NCBI GenBank assembly: GCA_033782935.1
Contig: JAWQEG010000369.1
Location: 1,555,501-1,619,500 of the forward strand
Length of the DNA stretch: 64,000 nt
Direction of reading: 5' to 3'
Source: Petrolisthes cinctipes
Taxonomy: Eukaryota; Arthropoda; Malacostraca; Decapoda; Porcellanidae
Shown here piece by piece: positions 10,838-24,000 of this stretch. Under the pieces are notes generated by a model. That model saw nothing but the letters and a program-made list of their open reading frames with translations, had not been told where the DNA came from and did no database searches. Both the position numbers and the translations under genes were made by a program. Numbering within the stretch: position 1 is the stretch's first letter; the number at the start of each line of letters is the position of its first letter.

Positions 10838-10982
10838 AGGCCCAAAACATGCTGAAAATCGATATTTTTGGTGCCCAAAGTCAATATGTGCATGTATCTT
10901 CTGTACCCGTTTATATCTCAAATTCAGGCTCAAAACACCCGAAAATTCAATATTTTGGGGTCCCAGAAGCAATCTGTACATG
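10832..10982 (+). repeat. Two homologous ~88-bp half-monomers inside one C2 monomer
   Basis: The left core at 10832-10894 and the right core at 10920-10982 align base for base with an 88-bp offset. They share AAATTCAGG, C(C/T)CAAAACA, GAAAAT, ATATTTT, GG..CCCA, CAAT and TG(T/C)ATG-like stretches in the same order. A hand alignment gives about 50 identical columns out of 64, including two one-base gaps. The sequence between the cores and the start and end of the monomer match poorly. I infer that the satellite began as an ~88-bp unit that dimerised. Confidence 0.82.
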
Positions 10983-12134
10983 CCTACTCAGTGCTAGAAT
11001 ATTTTCAAAATATAGGTTAAAAACATGCTAAAAATCGATCTTTTAGGTGCCAAAAAGTCGATATCTCAAAGTCAGTCCCAAAACACCCGAAAATTCAATA
11101 TTTAGGGGTCCCAGAAGCGATCTGTACATGCCTACTCCGTGTTAGAGTATTTTCAAAATACATGCTCAAAACATACTGAAAATCGATCTTTTAGGTGCAC
11201 AAAAGTTGATATGTGCATGCATCTTCAGTACCCGTTTATATCTCAAATTCAGGCTCAAAACACCCGAAAATTCAATATTTTGGGGTCCCAGAAGCAATCT
11301 GTACATGCCTACTCAGTGTTAGAGTATTTTCAAAATACAGGCCCAAAACATGCTGAAAATCGATATTTTAGATGCCCAAAGTCAATATGTGCATGTATCT
11401 TCTGTACCCGTTTATATCTCAAATTCAGGCTCAAAACACCCGAAAATTCAATATTTTGGTGTCCCAGAAGCAATCTGTACATGCCTACACAGTGCTAGAA
11501 TATTTTCAAAATATAGGCTAAAAACATGCTAAAAATCGACATTTTAGGTGCCAAAAAATCGATATCTCAAATTCAGTCCCAAAACACCCGAAAATTCGAT
11601 ATTTAGAGGTCCCAGAAGGTATCTGTACATGCCTACTCCGTGTTAGAGTATTTTCAAAATACAGGCCAAAAACATACTGAAAATTGATCTTTTAGGTGCC
11701 CAAAAGTCGATATGTGCATTCATCTTCTGTACCCGTTTATATCTCAAATTCTGGCCATAAACACCCGAAAATTCGATATTTTGGGGTCCCAGAAGCGATC
11801 TGTACATGCCTACTCCGTGTTAGAGTATTTTCAAAATTCAGGCCCAAAACATGCTGAAAATCGATATTTTTGGTGCCCAAAGTCAATATGTGCATGTATC
11901 TTCTGTACCCGTTTATATCTCAAATTCAGGCTCAAAACACCCGAAAATTCAATATTTTGGGGTCCCAGAAGCAATCTGTACAGTGCTAGAATATTTTCAA
12001 AATATAGGCTAAAAACATGCTAAAAATCGATCTTTTAGGTGCCACAAAGTCTATATCTCAAATTAAGTCCCAAAACACCCGAAAATTCGATATTTAGGGG
12101 TCCCAGAAGCGATCTGTACATGCCTACACCGTGT

Positions 12135-12309
12135 TAGAGTATTTTCAAAATACATGCTCAAAACATACTGAAAATCGATCTTTTAGGTGCCCAAAGTTAA
12201 TATGTGCATGTATCTTCTGTACCCGTTTATATCTCAAATTCAGGCTCAAACACCCGAAAATTCAATATTTTGGGGTCCCAGAAGCAATCTGTACATGCCT
12301 ACTCAGTGT
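12135..12309 (+). repeat. 175-bp B1/C2 hybrid monomer
   Basis: The left part is B1 (AATACATGCTCAAAACATAC, TCGATCTTTTAGG). From GGTGCCCAAAGTTAATATG onward it is C-type, with one further A lost in GGCTCAAACACCCG. The same hybrid occurs at 14127-14301, 15942-16116, 18760-18934 and 33447-33621, so a single origin followed by spread is likely. Where it is followed by a class A monomer it makes a 323-bp dimer that interrupts the trimer phase. Confidence 0.88.
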
Positions 12310-12633
12310 TAGAGTATTTTCAAAATACAGGCCCAAAACATGCTGAAAATCGATATTTTAGATGCCCAAAGTCAATATGTGCATGTATCTTCTGTACCCG
12401 TTTATATCTCAAATTCAGGCTCAAAACACTCGAAAATTCAATATTTTGGGGTCCCAGAAGCAATCTGTACATGCCTACACAGTGCTAGAATATTTTCAAA
12501 ATATAGGCTAAAAACATGCTAAAAATCGACATTTTAGGTGCCAAAAAATCGATATCTCAAATTCAGTCAAAAAACACCCGAAAATTCGATATTTAGAGGT
12601 CCCAGAAGGTATCTGTACATGCCTACTCCGTGT

Positions 12634-14301
12634 TATAGTATTTTCAAAATAGAGGCCAAAAACATACTGAAAATCGATCTTTTAGGTGCCCAAAAGTCGA
12701 TATGTGCATTCATCTTCTGTACCCGTTTATATCTCAAATTCTGGCCCTAAACACCCGAAAATTCGATATTTTGGGGTCCCAGAAGCGATCTGTACATGCC
12801 TACTCCGTGTTAGAGTATTTTCAAAATTCAGGCCCAAAACATGCTGAAAATCGATATTTTTGGTGCCCAAAGTCAATATGTGCATGTATCTTCTGTACCC
12901 GTTTATATCTCAAATTCAGGCTCAAAACACCCGAAAATTCAATATTTTGGGGTCCCAGAAGCAATCTGTACATGCCTACTCAGTGCTAGAATATTTTCAA
13001 AATATAGGTTAAAAACATGCTAAAAATCGATCTTTTAGGTGCCAAAAAGTCGATATCTCAAATTCAGTCCCAAAACACCCGAAAATTCAATATTTAGGGG
13101 TCCCAGAAGCGATCTGTACATGCCTACTCCGTGTTAGAGTATTTTCAAAATACATGCTCAAAACATACTGAAAATCGATCTTTTAGGTGCACAAAAGTTG
13201 ATATGTGCATGCATCTTCAGTACCCGTTTATATCTCAAATTCAGGCTCAAAACACCCGAAAATTCAATATTTTGGGGTCCCAGAAGCAATCTGTACATGC
13301 CTACTCAGTGTTAGAGTATTTTCAAAATACAGGCCCAAAACATGCTGAAAATCGATATTTTAGATGCCCAAAGTCAATATGTGCATGTATCTTCTGTACC
13401 CGTTTATATCTCAAATTCAGGCTCAAAACACCCGAAAATTCAATATTTTGGGGTCCCAGAAGCAATCTGTACATGCCTACACAGTGCTAGAATATTTTCA
13501 AAATATAGGCTAAAAACATGCTAAAAATCGACATTTTAGGTGCCAAAAAATCGATATCTCAAATTCAGTCCCAAAACACCCGAAAATTCGATATTTAGAG
13601 GTCCCAGAAGGTATCTGTACATGCCTACTCCGTGTTAGAGTATTTTCAAAATACAGGCCAAAAACATACTGAAAATCGATCTTTTAGGTGCCCAAAAGTC
13701 GATATGTGCATTCATCTTCTGTACCCGTTTATATCTCAAATTCTGGCCATAAACACCCGAAAATTCGATATTTTGGGGTCCCAGAAGCGATCTGTACATG
13801 CCTACTCCGTGTTAGAGTATTTTCAAAATTCAGGCCCAAAACATGCTGAAAATCGATATTTTTGGTGCCCAAAGTCAATATGTGCATGTATCTTCTGTAC
13901 CCGTTTATATCTCAAATTCAGGCTCAAAACACCCGAAAATTCAATATTTTGGGGTCCCAGAAGCAATCTGTACAGTGCTAGAATATTTTCAAAATATAGG
14001 CTAAAAACATGCTAAAAATCGATCTTTTAGGTGCCACAAAGTCTATATCTCAAATTAAGTCCCAAAACACCCGAAAATTCGATATTTAGGGGTCCCAGAA
14101 GCGATCTGTACATGCCTACACCGTGTTAGAGTATTTTCAAAATACATGCTCAAAACATACTGAAAATCGATCTTTTAGGTGCCCAAAGTTAATATGTGCA
14201 TGTATCTTCTGTACCCGTTTATATCTCAAATTCAGGCTCAAACACCCGAAAATTCAATATTTTGGGGTCCCAGAAGCAATCTGTACATGCCTACTCAGTG
14301 C
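12634..14301 (+). repeat. Second copy of the 1992-bp block (partial)
   Basis: Offset 1992 from 10642-12309. After the 175-bp hybrid monomer (14127-14301) the copies diverge: the first continues with C1, this one with a class A monomer. Part of it (13636-14301) recurs at 15451-16116 with offset 1815. Confidence 0.86.
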
Positions 14302-17300
14302 TAGAATATTTTCAAAATATAAGCTAAAAACATGCTAAAAATCGACATTTTAGGTGCCAAAAAGTCGATATCTCAAATTCAGTCCTAAAACACCCGAAAA
14401 TTCGATATTTAGGGGTCCCAGAAGCGATCTGTACATGCCTACTCCGTGTTAGAGTATTTTCAAAATACAGGCCAAAAACATACTGAAAATTGATCTTTTA
14501 GGTGCCCAAAAGTCGATATGTGCATGCATCTTCAGTACCCGTTTATATCTCAAATTCAGGCTCAAAACACCCGAAAATTCAATATTTTGGGGTCCCAGAA
14601 GCAATCTGTACATGCCTACTCAGTGTTAGAGTATTTTCAAATTACAGGCCCAAAACATGCTGAAAATCGATATTTTAGATGCCCAAAGTCAATATGTGCA
14701 TGTATATTCTGTACCCGTTTATATCTCAAATTCAGGCTCAAAACACCCGAAAATTCAATATTTTGGGGTCCCAGAAGCAATCTGTACATGCCTACACAGT
14801 GCTAGAATATTTTCAAAATATAGGCTAAAAACATGCTAAAAATCGATCTTTTAGGTGCCAAAAAGTCGATATCTCAAATTCAGTCCCAAAACACCCGAAA
14901 TTCAATATTTAGGGGTCCCAGAAGCGATCTGTACATGCCTACTCCGTGTTAGAGTATTTTCAAAATACATGCTCAAAACATACTGAAAATCGATCTTTTA
15001 GGTGCCCAAAAGTCGATATGTGCATGCATCTTCAGTACCCGTTTATATCTCAAATTCAGGCTCAAAACACCCGAAAATTCAATATTTTGGGGTCCCAGAA
15101 GCAATCTGTACATGCCTACTCAGTGTTAGAGTATTTTCAAAATACAGGCCCAAAACATGCTGAAAATCGATATTTTAGATGCCCAAAGTCAATATGTGCA
15201 TGTATCTTCTGTACCCGTTTATATCTCAAATTCAGGCTCAAAACACCCGAAAATTCAATATTTTGGGGTCCCAGAAGCAATCTGTACATGCCTACACAGT
15301 GCTAGAATATTTTCAAAATATAGGCTAAAAACATGCTAAAAATCGACATTTTAGGTGCCAAAAAATCGATATCTCAAATTCAGTCCCAAAACACCCGAAA
15401 ATTCGATATTTAGAGGTCCCAGAAGGTATCTGTACATGCCTACTCCGTGTTAGAGTATTTTCAAAATACAGGCCAAAAACATACTGAAAATCGATCTTTT
15501 AGGTGCCCAAAAGTCGATATGTGCATTCATCTTCTGTACCCGTTTATATCTCAAATTCTGGCCATAAACACCCGAAAATTCGATATTTTGGGGTCCCAGA
15601 AGCGATCTGTACATGCCTACTCCGTGTTAAAGTATTTTCAAAATTCAGGCCCAAAACATGCTGAAAATCGATATTTTTGGTGCCCAAAGTCAATATGTGC
15701 ATGTATCTTCTGTACCCGTTTATATCTCAAATTCAGGCTCAAAACACCCGAAAATTCAATATTTTGGGGTCCCAGAAGCAATCTGTACAGTGCTAGAATA
15801 TTTTCAAAATATAGGCTAAAAACATGCTAAAAATCGATCTTTTAGGTGCCACAAAGTCGATATCTCAAATTAAGTCCCAAAACACCCGAAAATTCGATAT
15901 TTAGGGGTCCCAGAAGCGATCTGTACATGCCTACACCGTGTTAGAGTATTTTCAAAATACATGCTCAAAACATACTGAAAATCGATCTTTTAGGTGCCCA
16001 AAGTTAATATGTGCATGTATCTTCTGTACCCGTTTATATCTCAAATTCAGGCTCAAACACCCGAAAATTCAATATTTTGGGGGCCCAGAAGCAATCTGTA
16101 CATGCCTACTCAGTGCTAGAATATTTTCAAAATATAGGCTAAAAACATGCTAAAAATCGACATTTTAGGTGCCAAAAAGTCGATATCTCAAATTCAGTCC
16201 CAAAACACCCGAAAATTCGATATTTAGGGGTCCCAGAAGCGATCTGTACATGCCTACTCCGTGTTGGAGTATTTTCAAAATACAGGCCAAAAACATACCG
16301 AAAATCGATCTTTTAGGTGCCCAAAAGTCGATATGTGCATTCATCTTCTGTACCCGTTTATATCTCAAATTCTGGCCCTAAACACCCGAAAATTCGATAT
16401 TTTGGGGTCCCAGAAGCGATCTGTACATGCCTACTCCGTGTTAGAGTATTTTCAAAATTCAGGCCCAAAACATGCTGAAAATCGATATTTTTGGTGCCCA
16501 AAGTCAATATGTGCATGTATCTTCTGTACCCATTTATATCTCAAATTCAGGCTCAAAACACCCGAAAATTCAATATTTTGGGGTCCCAGAAGCAATCTGT
16601 ACATGCCTACTCAGTGCTAGAATATTTTCAAAATATAGGCTAAAAACATGCTAAAAATCGATCTTTTAGGTGCCAAAAAGTCGATATCTCAAATTCAGTC
16701 CCAAAACACCCGAAAATTCGATATTTAGGGGTCCCAGAAGCGATCTGTACATGCCTACTCCGTGTTAGAGTATCTTCAAAATACATGCTCAAAACATACT
16801 GAAAATCGATCTTTTAGGTGCACAAAAGTCGATATGTGCATGCATCTTCAGTACCCGTTTATATCTCAAATTCAGGCTCAAAACACCCGAAAATTCAATA
16901 TTTTGGGGTCCCAGAAGCAATCTGTACATGCCTACTCAGTGTTAGAGTATTTTCAAAATACAGGCCCAAAACATGCTGAAAATCGATATTTTAGATGCCC
17001 AAAGTCAATATGTGCATGTATCTTCTGTACCCGTTTATATCTCAAATTCAGGCTCAAAAAACCCGAAAATTCAATATTTTGGGGTCCCAGAAGCAATCTG
17101 TACATGCCTACTCAGTGCTAGAATATTTTCAAAATATAGGTTAAAAACATGCTAAAAATCGATCTTTTAGGTGCCAAAAAGTCGATATCTCAAATTCAGT
17201 CCCAAAACACCCGAAAATTCGATATTTAGGGGTCCCAGAAGCGATCTGTACATGCCTACTCCGTGTTAGAGTATTTTCAAAATACATGCTCAAAACATAC

Positions 17301-19259
17301 TGAAAATCGATCTTTTAGGTGCACAATAGTCGAGATGTGCATACATCTTCAGTACCCGTTTATATCTCAAATTCAGGCTCAAAACACCCGAAAATTCAAT
17401 ATTTTGGGGTCCCAGAAGCAATCTGTACATGCCTACTCAGTGTTAGAGTATTTTCAAAATACAGGCCAAAAACATGCTGAAAATCGATATTTTAGATGCC
17501 CAAAGTCAATATGTGCATGTATCTTCTGTACCCGTTTATATCTCAAATTGAGGCTCAAAACACCCGAAAATTCAATATTTTGGGGTCCCAGAAGCAATCT
17601 GTACAAGCCTACACAGTGCTAGAATATTTTCAAAATATAGGCTAAAAACATGCTAAAAATCGACATTTTAGGTGCCAAAAAATCGATATCTCAAATTCAG
17701 TCCCAAAACACCCGAAAATTCGATATTTAGAGGTCCCAGAAGGTATCTGTACATGCCTACTCCGTGTTAGAGTATTTTCAAAATACAGGCCAAAAACATA
17801 CTGAAAATCGATCTTTTAGGTGCCCAAAAGTCGATATGTGCATTCATCTTCTGTACCCGTTTATATCTCAAATTATGGCCCTAAACACCCGAAAATTCGA
17901 TATTTTGGGGTCCCAGAAGCGATCTGTACATGCCTACTCCGTGTTAGAGTATTTTCAAAATTCAGGCCCAAAACATGCTGAAAATCGATATTTTTGGTGC
18001 CCAAAGTCAATATGTGCATGTATCTTCTGTACCCATTTATATCTCAAATTCAGGCTCAAAACACCCGAAAATTCAATATTTTGGGGTCCCAGAAGCAATC
18101 TGTACATGCCAACACAGTGCTAGAATATTTTCAAAATATAGGCTAAAAACATGCTAAAAATCGACATTTTAGGTGCCAAAAAATCGATATCTCAAATTCA
18201 GTCCCAAAACACCCGAAAATTCGATATTTAGAGGTCCCAGAAGGTATCTGTACATGCCTACTCCGTGTTAGAGTATTTTCAAAATACAGGCCAAAAACAT
18301 ACTGAAAATCGATCTTTTAGGTGCCCAAAAGTCGATATGTGCATGCATCTTCTGTACCCGTTTATATCTCAAATTCTGGCTCTAAACACCCGAAAATTCG
18401 ATATTTTGGGGTCCCAGAAGCGATCTGTACATGCCTACTCCGTGTTAGAGTATTTTCAAAATTCAGGCCCAAAACATGCTGAAAATCGATATTTTTGGTG
18501 CCCAAAGTCAATATGTGCATGTATCTTCTGTACCCGTTTATATCTCAAATTCAGGCTCAAAACACCCGAAAATTCAATATTTTGGGGTCCCAGAAGCAAT
18601 CTGTACAGTGCTAGAATATTTTCAAAATATAGGCTAAAAACATGCTAAAAATCGATCTTTTAGGTGCCACAAAGTCGATATCTTAAATTAAGTCCCAAAA
18701 CACCCGAAAATTCGATATTTAGGGGTCCCAGAAGCGATCTGTACATGCCTACTCCGTGTTAGAGTATTTTCATAATACATGCTCAAAACATACTGAAAAT
18801 CGATCTTTTAGGTGCCCAAAGTTAATATGTGCATGTATCTTCTGTACCCGTTTATATCTCAAATTCAGGCTCAAACACCCGAAAATTCAATATTTTGGGG
18901 TCCCAGAAGCAATCTGTACATGCCTACTCAGTGCTAGAATATTTTCAAAATATAGGCTAAAAACATGCTAAAAATCGACATTTTAGGTGCCAAAAAGTCG
19001 ATATCACAAATTCAGTCCCAAAACACCCGAAAATTCGATATTTAGGGGTCCCAGAAGCGATCTGTACATGCCTAATCCGTGTTAGAGTATTTTCAAAATA
19101 CAGGCCAAAAACATACTGAAAATCGATCTTTTAGGTGCCCAACAGTCGATATGTGCATGCATCTTCAGTACCCGTTTATATCTCAAATTCAGGCTCAAAA
19201 CACCCGAAAATTCAATATTTTGGGGTCCCAGAAGCGATCTGTACATGCCTACTCCGTGT

Positions 19260-19437
19260 TAGAGTATTTTCAAAATTCAGGCCCAAAACATGCTAAAAAA
19301 ATCGATATTTTTGGTGCCCAAAGTCAATATGTGCATGTATCTTCTGTACCCATTTATATCTCAAATTCAGGCTCAAAACACCCGAAAATTCAATATTTTG
19401 GGGTCCCAGAAGCAATCTGTACATGCCTACTCAGTGC
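19260..19437 (+). repeat. 178-bp C2 variant with extended A run
   Basis: It has CATGCTAAAAAAATCGATAT in place of CATGCTGAAAATCGATAT. The same unit appears at 37769-37946, 38772-38949 and 40777-40954. The first two are about 18.5 kb apart and agree with the large-scale duplication. The last three come from local duplications. Confidence 0.87.
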
Positions 19438-21088
19438 TAGAATATTTTCAAAATATAGGCTAAAAACATGCTAAAAATCGATCTTTTAGGTGCCAAAAAG
19501 TCGATATCTCAAATTCAGTCCCAAAACACCCGAAAATTCGATATTTAGGGGTCCCAGAAACGATCTGTACATGCCTACTCCGTGTTAGAGTATCTTCAAA
19601 ATACATGCTCAAAACATACTGAAAATCGATCTTTTAGGTGCACAAAAGTCGATATGTGCATGCATCTTCAGTACCCGTTTATATCTCAAATTCATGCTCA
19701 AAACACCCGAAAATTCAATATTTTGGGGTCCCAGAAGCAATCTGTACATGCCTACTCAGTGTTAGAGTATTTTCAAAATTCAGGCCCAAAACATGCTGAA
19801 AATCGATATTTTAGATGCCCAAAGTCAATATGTGCATGTATCTTCTGTACCCGTTTATATCTCAAATTCAGGCTCAAAACACCCGAAAATTCAATATTTT
19901 GGAGTCCCAGAAGCAATCTGTACATGCCTACACAGTGCTAGAATATTTTCAAAATATAGGCTAAAAACATGCTAAAAATCGACATTTTAGGTGCCAAAAA
20001 ATCGATATCTCAAATTCAGTCCCAAAACACCCGAAAATTCGATATTTAGAGGTCCCAGAAGGTATCTGTACATACCTACTCCGTGTTAGAGTATTTTTAA
20101 AATACAGGCCAAAAACATACTGAAAATCGATCTTTTAGGTGCCCAAAAGTCGATATGTGCATGCATCTTCTGTACCCGTTTATATCTCAAATTCTGGCCC
20201 TAAACACCCGAAAATTCGATATTTTGGGGTCCCAGAAGCGATCTGTACATGCCTACTCCGTGTTAGAGTATTTTCAAAATTCAGGCCCAAAACATGCTGA
20301 AAATCGATATTTTTGGTGCCCAAAGTCAATATGTGCATGTATCTTCTGTACCCGTTTATATCTCAAATTCAGGCTCAAAACACCCGAAAATTCAATATTT
20401 TGGGGTCCCAGAAGCAATCTGTACATGCCTACTCAGTGCTAGAATATTTTCAAAATATAGGCTAAAAACATGCTAAAAATCGACATTTTAGGTGCCAAAA
20501 AATCGATATCTCAAATTCAGTCCCAAAACACCCGAAAATTCGATATTTAGAGGTCCCAGAAGGTATCTATACATGCCTACTCCGTGTTAGAGTATTTTCA
20601 AAATACAAGCCAAAAACATACTGAAAATCGATCTTTTAGGTGCCCAAAAGTCGATATGTGCATGCATCTTCTGTACCCGTTTATATCTCAAATTCTGGCC
20701 CTAAACACCCGAAAATTCGATATTTTGGGGTCCCAGAAGCGATCTGTACATGCCTACTCCGTGTTAGAGTATTTTCAAAATTCAGGCCCAAAACATGCTG
20801 AAAATCGATATTTTTGGTGCCCAAAGTCATTATGTGCATGTATCTTCTGTACCCGTTTATATCTCAAATTCAGGCTCAAAACACCCGAAAATTCAATATT
20901 TTGAGGTCCCAGAAGCAATCTGTACATGCCTACACAGTGCTAGAATATTTTCAAAATATAGGCTAAAAACATGCTAAAAATCGACATTTTAGGTGCCAAA
21001 AAATCGATATCTCAAATTCAGTCCTAAAACACCCGAAAATTCAATATTTAGAGGTCCCAGAAGGTATCTGTACATGCCTACTCCGTGT

Positions 21089-24000
21089 TAGAGTATTTTC
21101 AAAATACAGGCCAAAAACGTACTGAAAATCGATCTTTTAGGTGCCCAAAAGTCGATATGTGCATGCATCTTCTGTACCCGTTTATATCTCAAATTCTGGC
21201 CATAAACACCCGAAAATTCGATATTTTGGGGTCCCAGAAGCGATCTGTACATGCCTACTCCGTGTTAGAGTATTTTCAAAATTCAGGCCCAAAACATGCT
21301 GAAAATCGATATTTTTGGTGCCCAAAGTCAATTTGTGCATGTATCTTCTGTACCCGTTTATATCTCAAATTCAGGCTCAAAACACCCGAAAATTCAATAT
21401 TTTGGGGTCCCAGAAGCAATCTGTACATGCCTACTCAGTGCTAGAATATTTTCAAAATATAGGCTAAAAACATGCTAAAAATCGATCTTTTAGGTGCCAA
21501 AAAGTCGATATCTCAAATTCAGTCCCAAACACCCGAAAATTCGATATTTAGGGGTCCCAGAAGCGATCTGTACATGCCTACTCCGTGTTAGAGTATTTTC
21601 AAAATACATGCTCAAAACATACTGAAAATCGATCTTTTAGGTGCACAAAAGTCGATATGTGCATTCATCTTCAGCACCCGTTTATATCTCAAATTCAGGC
21701 TCAAAACTCCCGAAAATTCAATATTTTTGGGTCCCAGTAGCAATCTGTACATGCCTACTCCGTGTTAGAGTATTTTCAAAATTCAGGACCAAAACATGCT
21801 GAAAATCGATATTTTTGGTGCCCAAAGTCAATATGTGCATGTATCTTCTGTACCCGTTTATATCTCAAATTCAGGCTCAAAATACCCGAAAATTCAATAT
21901 TTTGGGGTCCTAGAAGCAATCTGTACATGCCTACTCAGTGCTAGAATATTTTCAAAATATAGGCTAAAAACATGCTAAAAATCGATCTTTTAGGTGCCAA
22001 AAAGTCGATATCTCAAATTCAGTCCCAAAACACCCGAAAATTCGATATTTAGGGGTCCCAGAAGCGATCTGTACATGCTTACTCCATGTTAGAGTATTTT
22101 CAAAATACATGCTCAAAACATACTGAAAATCGATCTTTTAGGTGCACAAAAGTCGATATGTGCATGCATCTTCAGTACCCGTTTATATCTCAAATTCAAG
22201 CTCAAAACACCCGAAAATTCAATATTTTGGGGTCCCAGAAGCAATCTGTACATGCCTACTCAGTGTTAGAGTATTTTCAAAATACATGCTCAAAACATAC
22301 TGAAAATCGATGTTTTAGGTGCCCAAAAGTCGATATGTGCATTAATCTTCAGCACCCGTTTATATCTCAAATTCAGGCTCAAAACACCCGAAAATTCAAT
22401 ATTTTGGGGTCCCAGAAGCAATCTGTACATGCCTACTCCGTGTTAGAGTATTTTCAAAATTCAGGCCCAAAACATGCTGAAAATCGATATTTTTGGTGCC
22501 CAAAGTCAATATGTGCATGTATCTTCTGTACCCGTTTATATCTCAAATTCAGGCTCAAAACACCCGAAAATTAAATATTTTGGGGTCCCAGAAGCAATCT
22601 GTACATGCCTACTCAGTGCTAGAATATTTTCAAAATATAGGCTAAAAACATGCTATAAATCGATCTTTTAGGTGCCAAAAAGTCGATATCTCAAATTCAG
22701 TCCCAAAACACCCGAAAATTCGATATTTAGGGGTCCCAGAAGCGATCTGTACATGCCTACTCCGTGTTAGAGTATTTTCAAAATACATGCTCAAAACATA
22801 CTGAAAATCGATCTTTTAGGTGCACAAAAGTCGATATGTGCATGCATCTTCAGTACCCGTTTATATCTCAAATTCAGGCTCAAAACACCCGAAAATTCAA
22901 TATTTTGGGGTCCCAGAAGCAATCTGTACATGCCTACTCAGTGTTAGAGTATTTTCAAAATACAGGCCCAAAACATGCTGAAAATCGATATTTTATGTGC
23001 CCAAAGTCAATATGTGCATGGATCTTCTGTACCCGTTTATATCTCAAATTCAGGCTCAAAACACCCGAAAATTCAATATTTTGGGGTCCCAGAAGCAATC
23101 TGTACATGCCTACACAGTGCTAGAATATTTTCAAAATATAGGCTAAAAACATGCTAAAAATCGACATTTTAGGTGCCAAAAAATCGATATCTCAAATTTA
23201 GTCCCAAAACACCCGAAAATTCGATATTTAGAGGTCCCAGAAGGTATCTGTACATGCCTACTCCGTGTTAGAGTATTTTCAAAGTACAGGCCAAAAACAT
23301 ACAGAAAATCGATCTTTTAGGTGCACAAAAGTCGATATGTGCATGCATCTTCTGTATCCGTTTATATCTCAAATTCAGGCTCAAAACACCCGAAAATTCA
23401 ATATTTTGGGGTCCCAGAAGCAATCTGTACAGTGCTAGAATATTTTCAAAATATAGGCTAAAAACATGCTAAAAATCGATCTTTTAGGTGACAAAAAGTC
23501 GATATCTCAAATTCAGTCCCAAAACACCCGAAAATTCGATATTTAGGGGTCCCAGAAGCGATATGTACATGCCTACTCCGTGTTAGAGTATTTTCAAAAT
23601 ACATGCTCAAACCATACTGAAAATCGATCTTTTAGGTGCACAAAAGTCGATATGTGCATGCATCTTCAGTACCCGTTTATATCTCAAATTCAGGCTCAAA
23701 ACACCCGAAAATTCAATATTTTGGGGTCCCAGAAGCAATCTGTACATGCCTACTCCGTGATAGAGTAATTTCAAAATACAGGCCAAAAACATACTGAAAA
23801 TCGATCTTTTAGGTGCCCAAAAGTCGATATGTGCATGCATCTTCTGTACCCGTTTATATCTCAAATTCTGGCCCTAAACACCCGAAAATTCGATATTTTG
23901 GGGTCCCAGAAGCAATCTGTACATGCCTACACAGTGCTAGAATATTTTCAAAATATAGGCTAAAATTTAAGATGCTAAAAATCGACATTTTAAGTGCCAA

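Larger units (their letters stand above)
9993..10994 (+). repeat. Reference 1002-bp hexamer HOR (A1-B1-C1-A2-B2-C2)
   Basis: This is a complete HOR unit chosen as the type example. Its monomers are A1 9993-10140, B1 10141-10317, C1 10318-10493, A2 10494-10641, B2 10642-10818 and C2 10819-10994. The two trimers have the same class order and lengths but carry different diagnostic bases, so the true period is 1002 bp. The next unit starts at 10995 with A1 again. Copies of the same hexamer occur for instance at 5680-6681 and 7673-8674. The A1 monomer here has two private changes (GGTCTCAG for GGTCCCAG, and ATCTGAAATT for ATCTCAAATT). Confidence 0.93.
10819..10994 (+). repeat. Class C2 monomer, 176 bp
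   Basis: C2 is recognised by AATTCAGGCCCAAAACATGC, TCGATATTTTTGGTGCCC, AAAGTCAATATGTGCATG and a CTCAGTGC end. It shows most clearly that the monomer is an old dimer, because its left half begins AAATTCAGG exactly as the right half does, 88 bp later. Confidence 0.92.
5337..12134 (+). repeat. Most regular HOR domain
   Basis: Trimer after trimer follows A-B-C with alternating types 1 and 2. Exceptions are a C1/C2 hybrid at 8999-9174 followed by A1-B1, a B1 running directly into A2 (9323-9499, then 9500), a 168-bp C2 at 9825-9992 with a different short deletion (CTGTAGTCAGTG), and 166-bp C2 units at 5514, 7507 and 11821. Nothing other than satellite is present. Confidence 0.92.
10642..12633 (+). 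repeat. 1992-bp block, first of two tandem copies
   Basis: It is repeated with the same spacing from 12634 to about 14301. Shared private variants are AATAGAGGCC in B2, CAAAAGTTGATATG in B1 (near 11206 and 13197), and CACAAAGTCTATATC with AATTAAGTCCC in A1 (near 12045 and 14037). A more distant relative is at about 31954-33621. Confidence 0.88.
1645..18120 (+). repeat. Superblock 1 (left copy of ~17-20 kb collinear duplication)
   Basis: Markers in this interval recur in the same order in 20588-36627. Pairs include AATACAAGCC at about 1660/20605, CCCAGTAGCAATC at about 2615/21735, CATGCTATAAATCG at about 3535/22651, CTAAAATTTAA at about 4029/23961, CACAAAGTC hybrids at about 12041/33352, and ATAGTCGAGATGTG at about 17327/35835. 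Offsets vary (18943, 19116, 19932, 23797, 21804, 21627, 21312, 18006, 18507), and the steps I could decompose are whole monomers. Confidence 0.82.
12310..20587 (+). repeat. HOR domain interrupted by 175-bp hybrids
   Basis: Regular A-B-C trimers are punctuated by the hybrid-plus-A dimers at 14127, 15942 and 18760. The A monomer after them (14302, 16117, 18935) joins an A2-like left part (CGACATTTTAGG) to an A1-like right part (AGGGGTCCCAGAAGCG). B monomers at 14450 and 19083 join a B2 left part to a B1 right part. A 147-bp A1 lies at 14803. No non-satellite sequence was seen. Confidence 0.9.
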
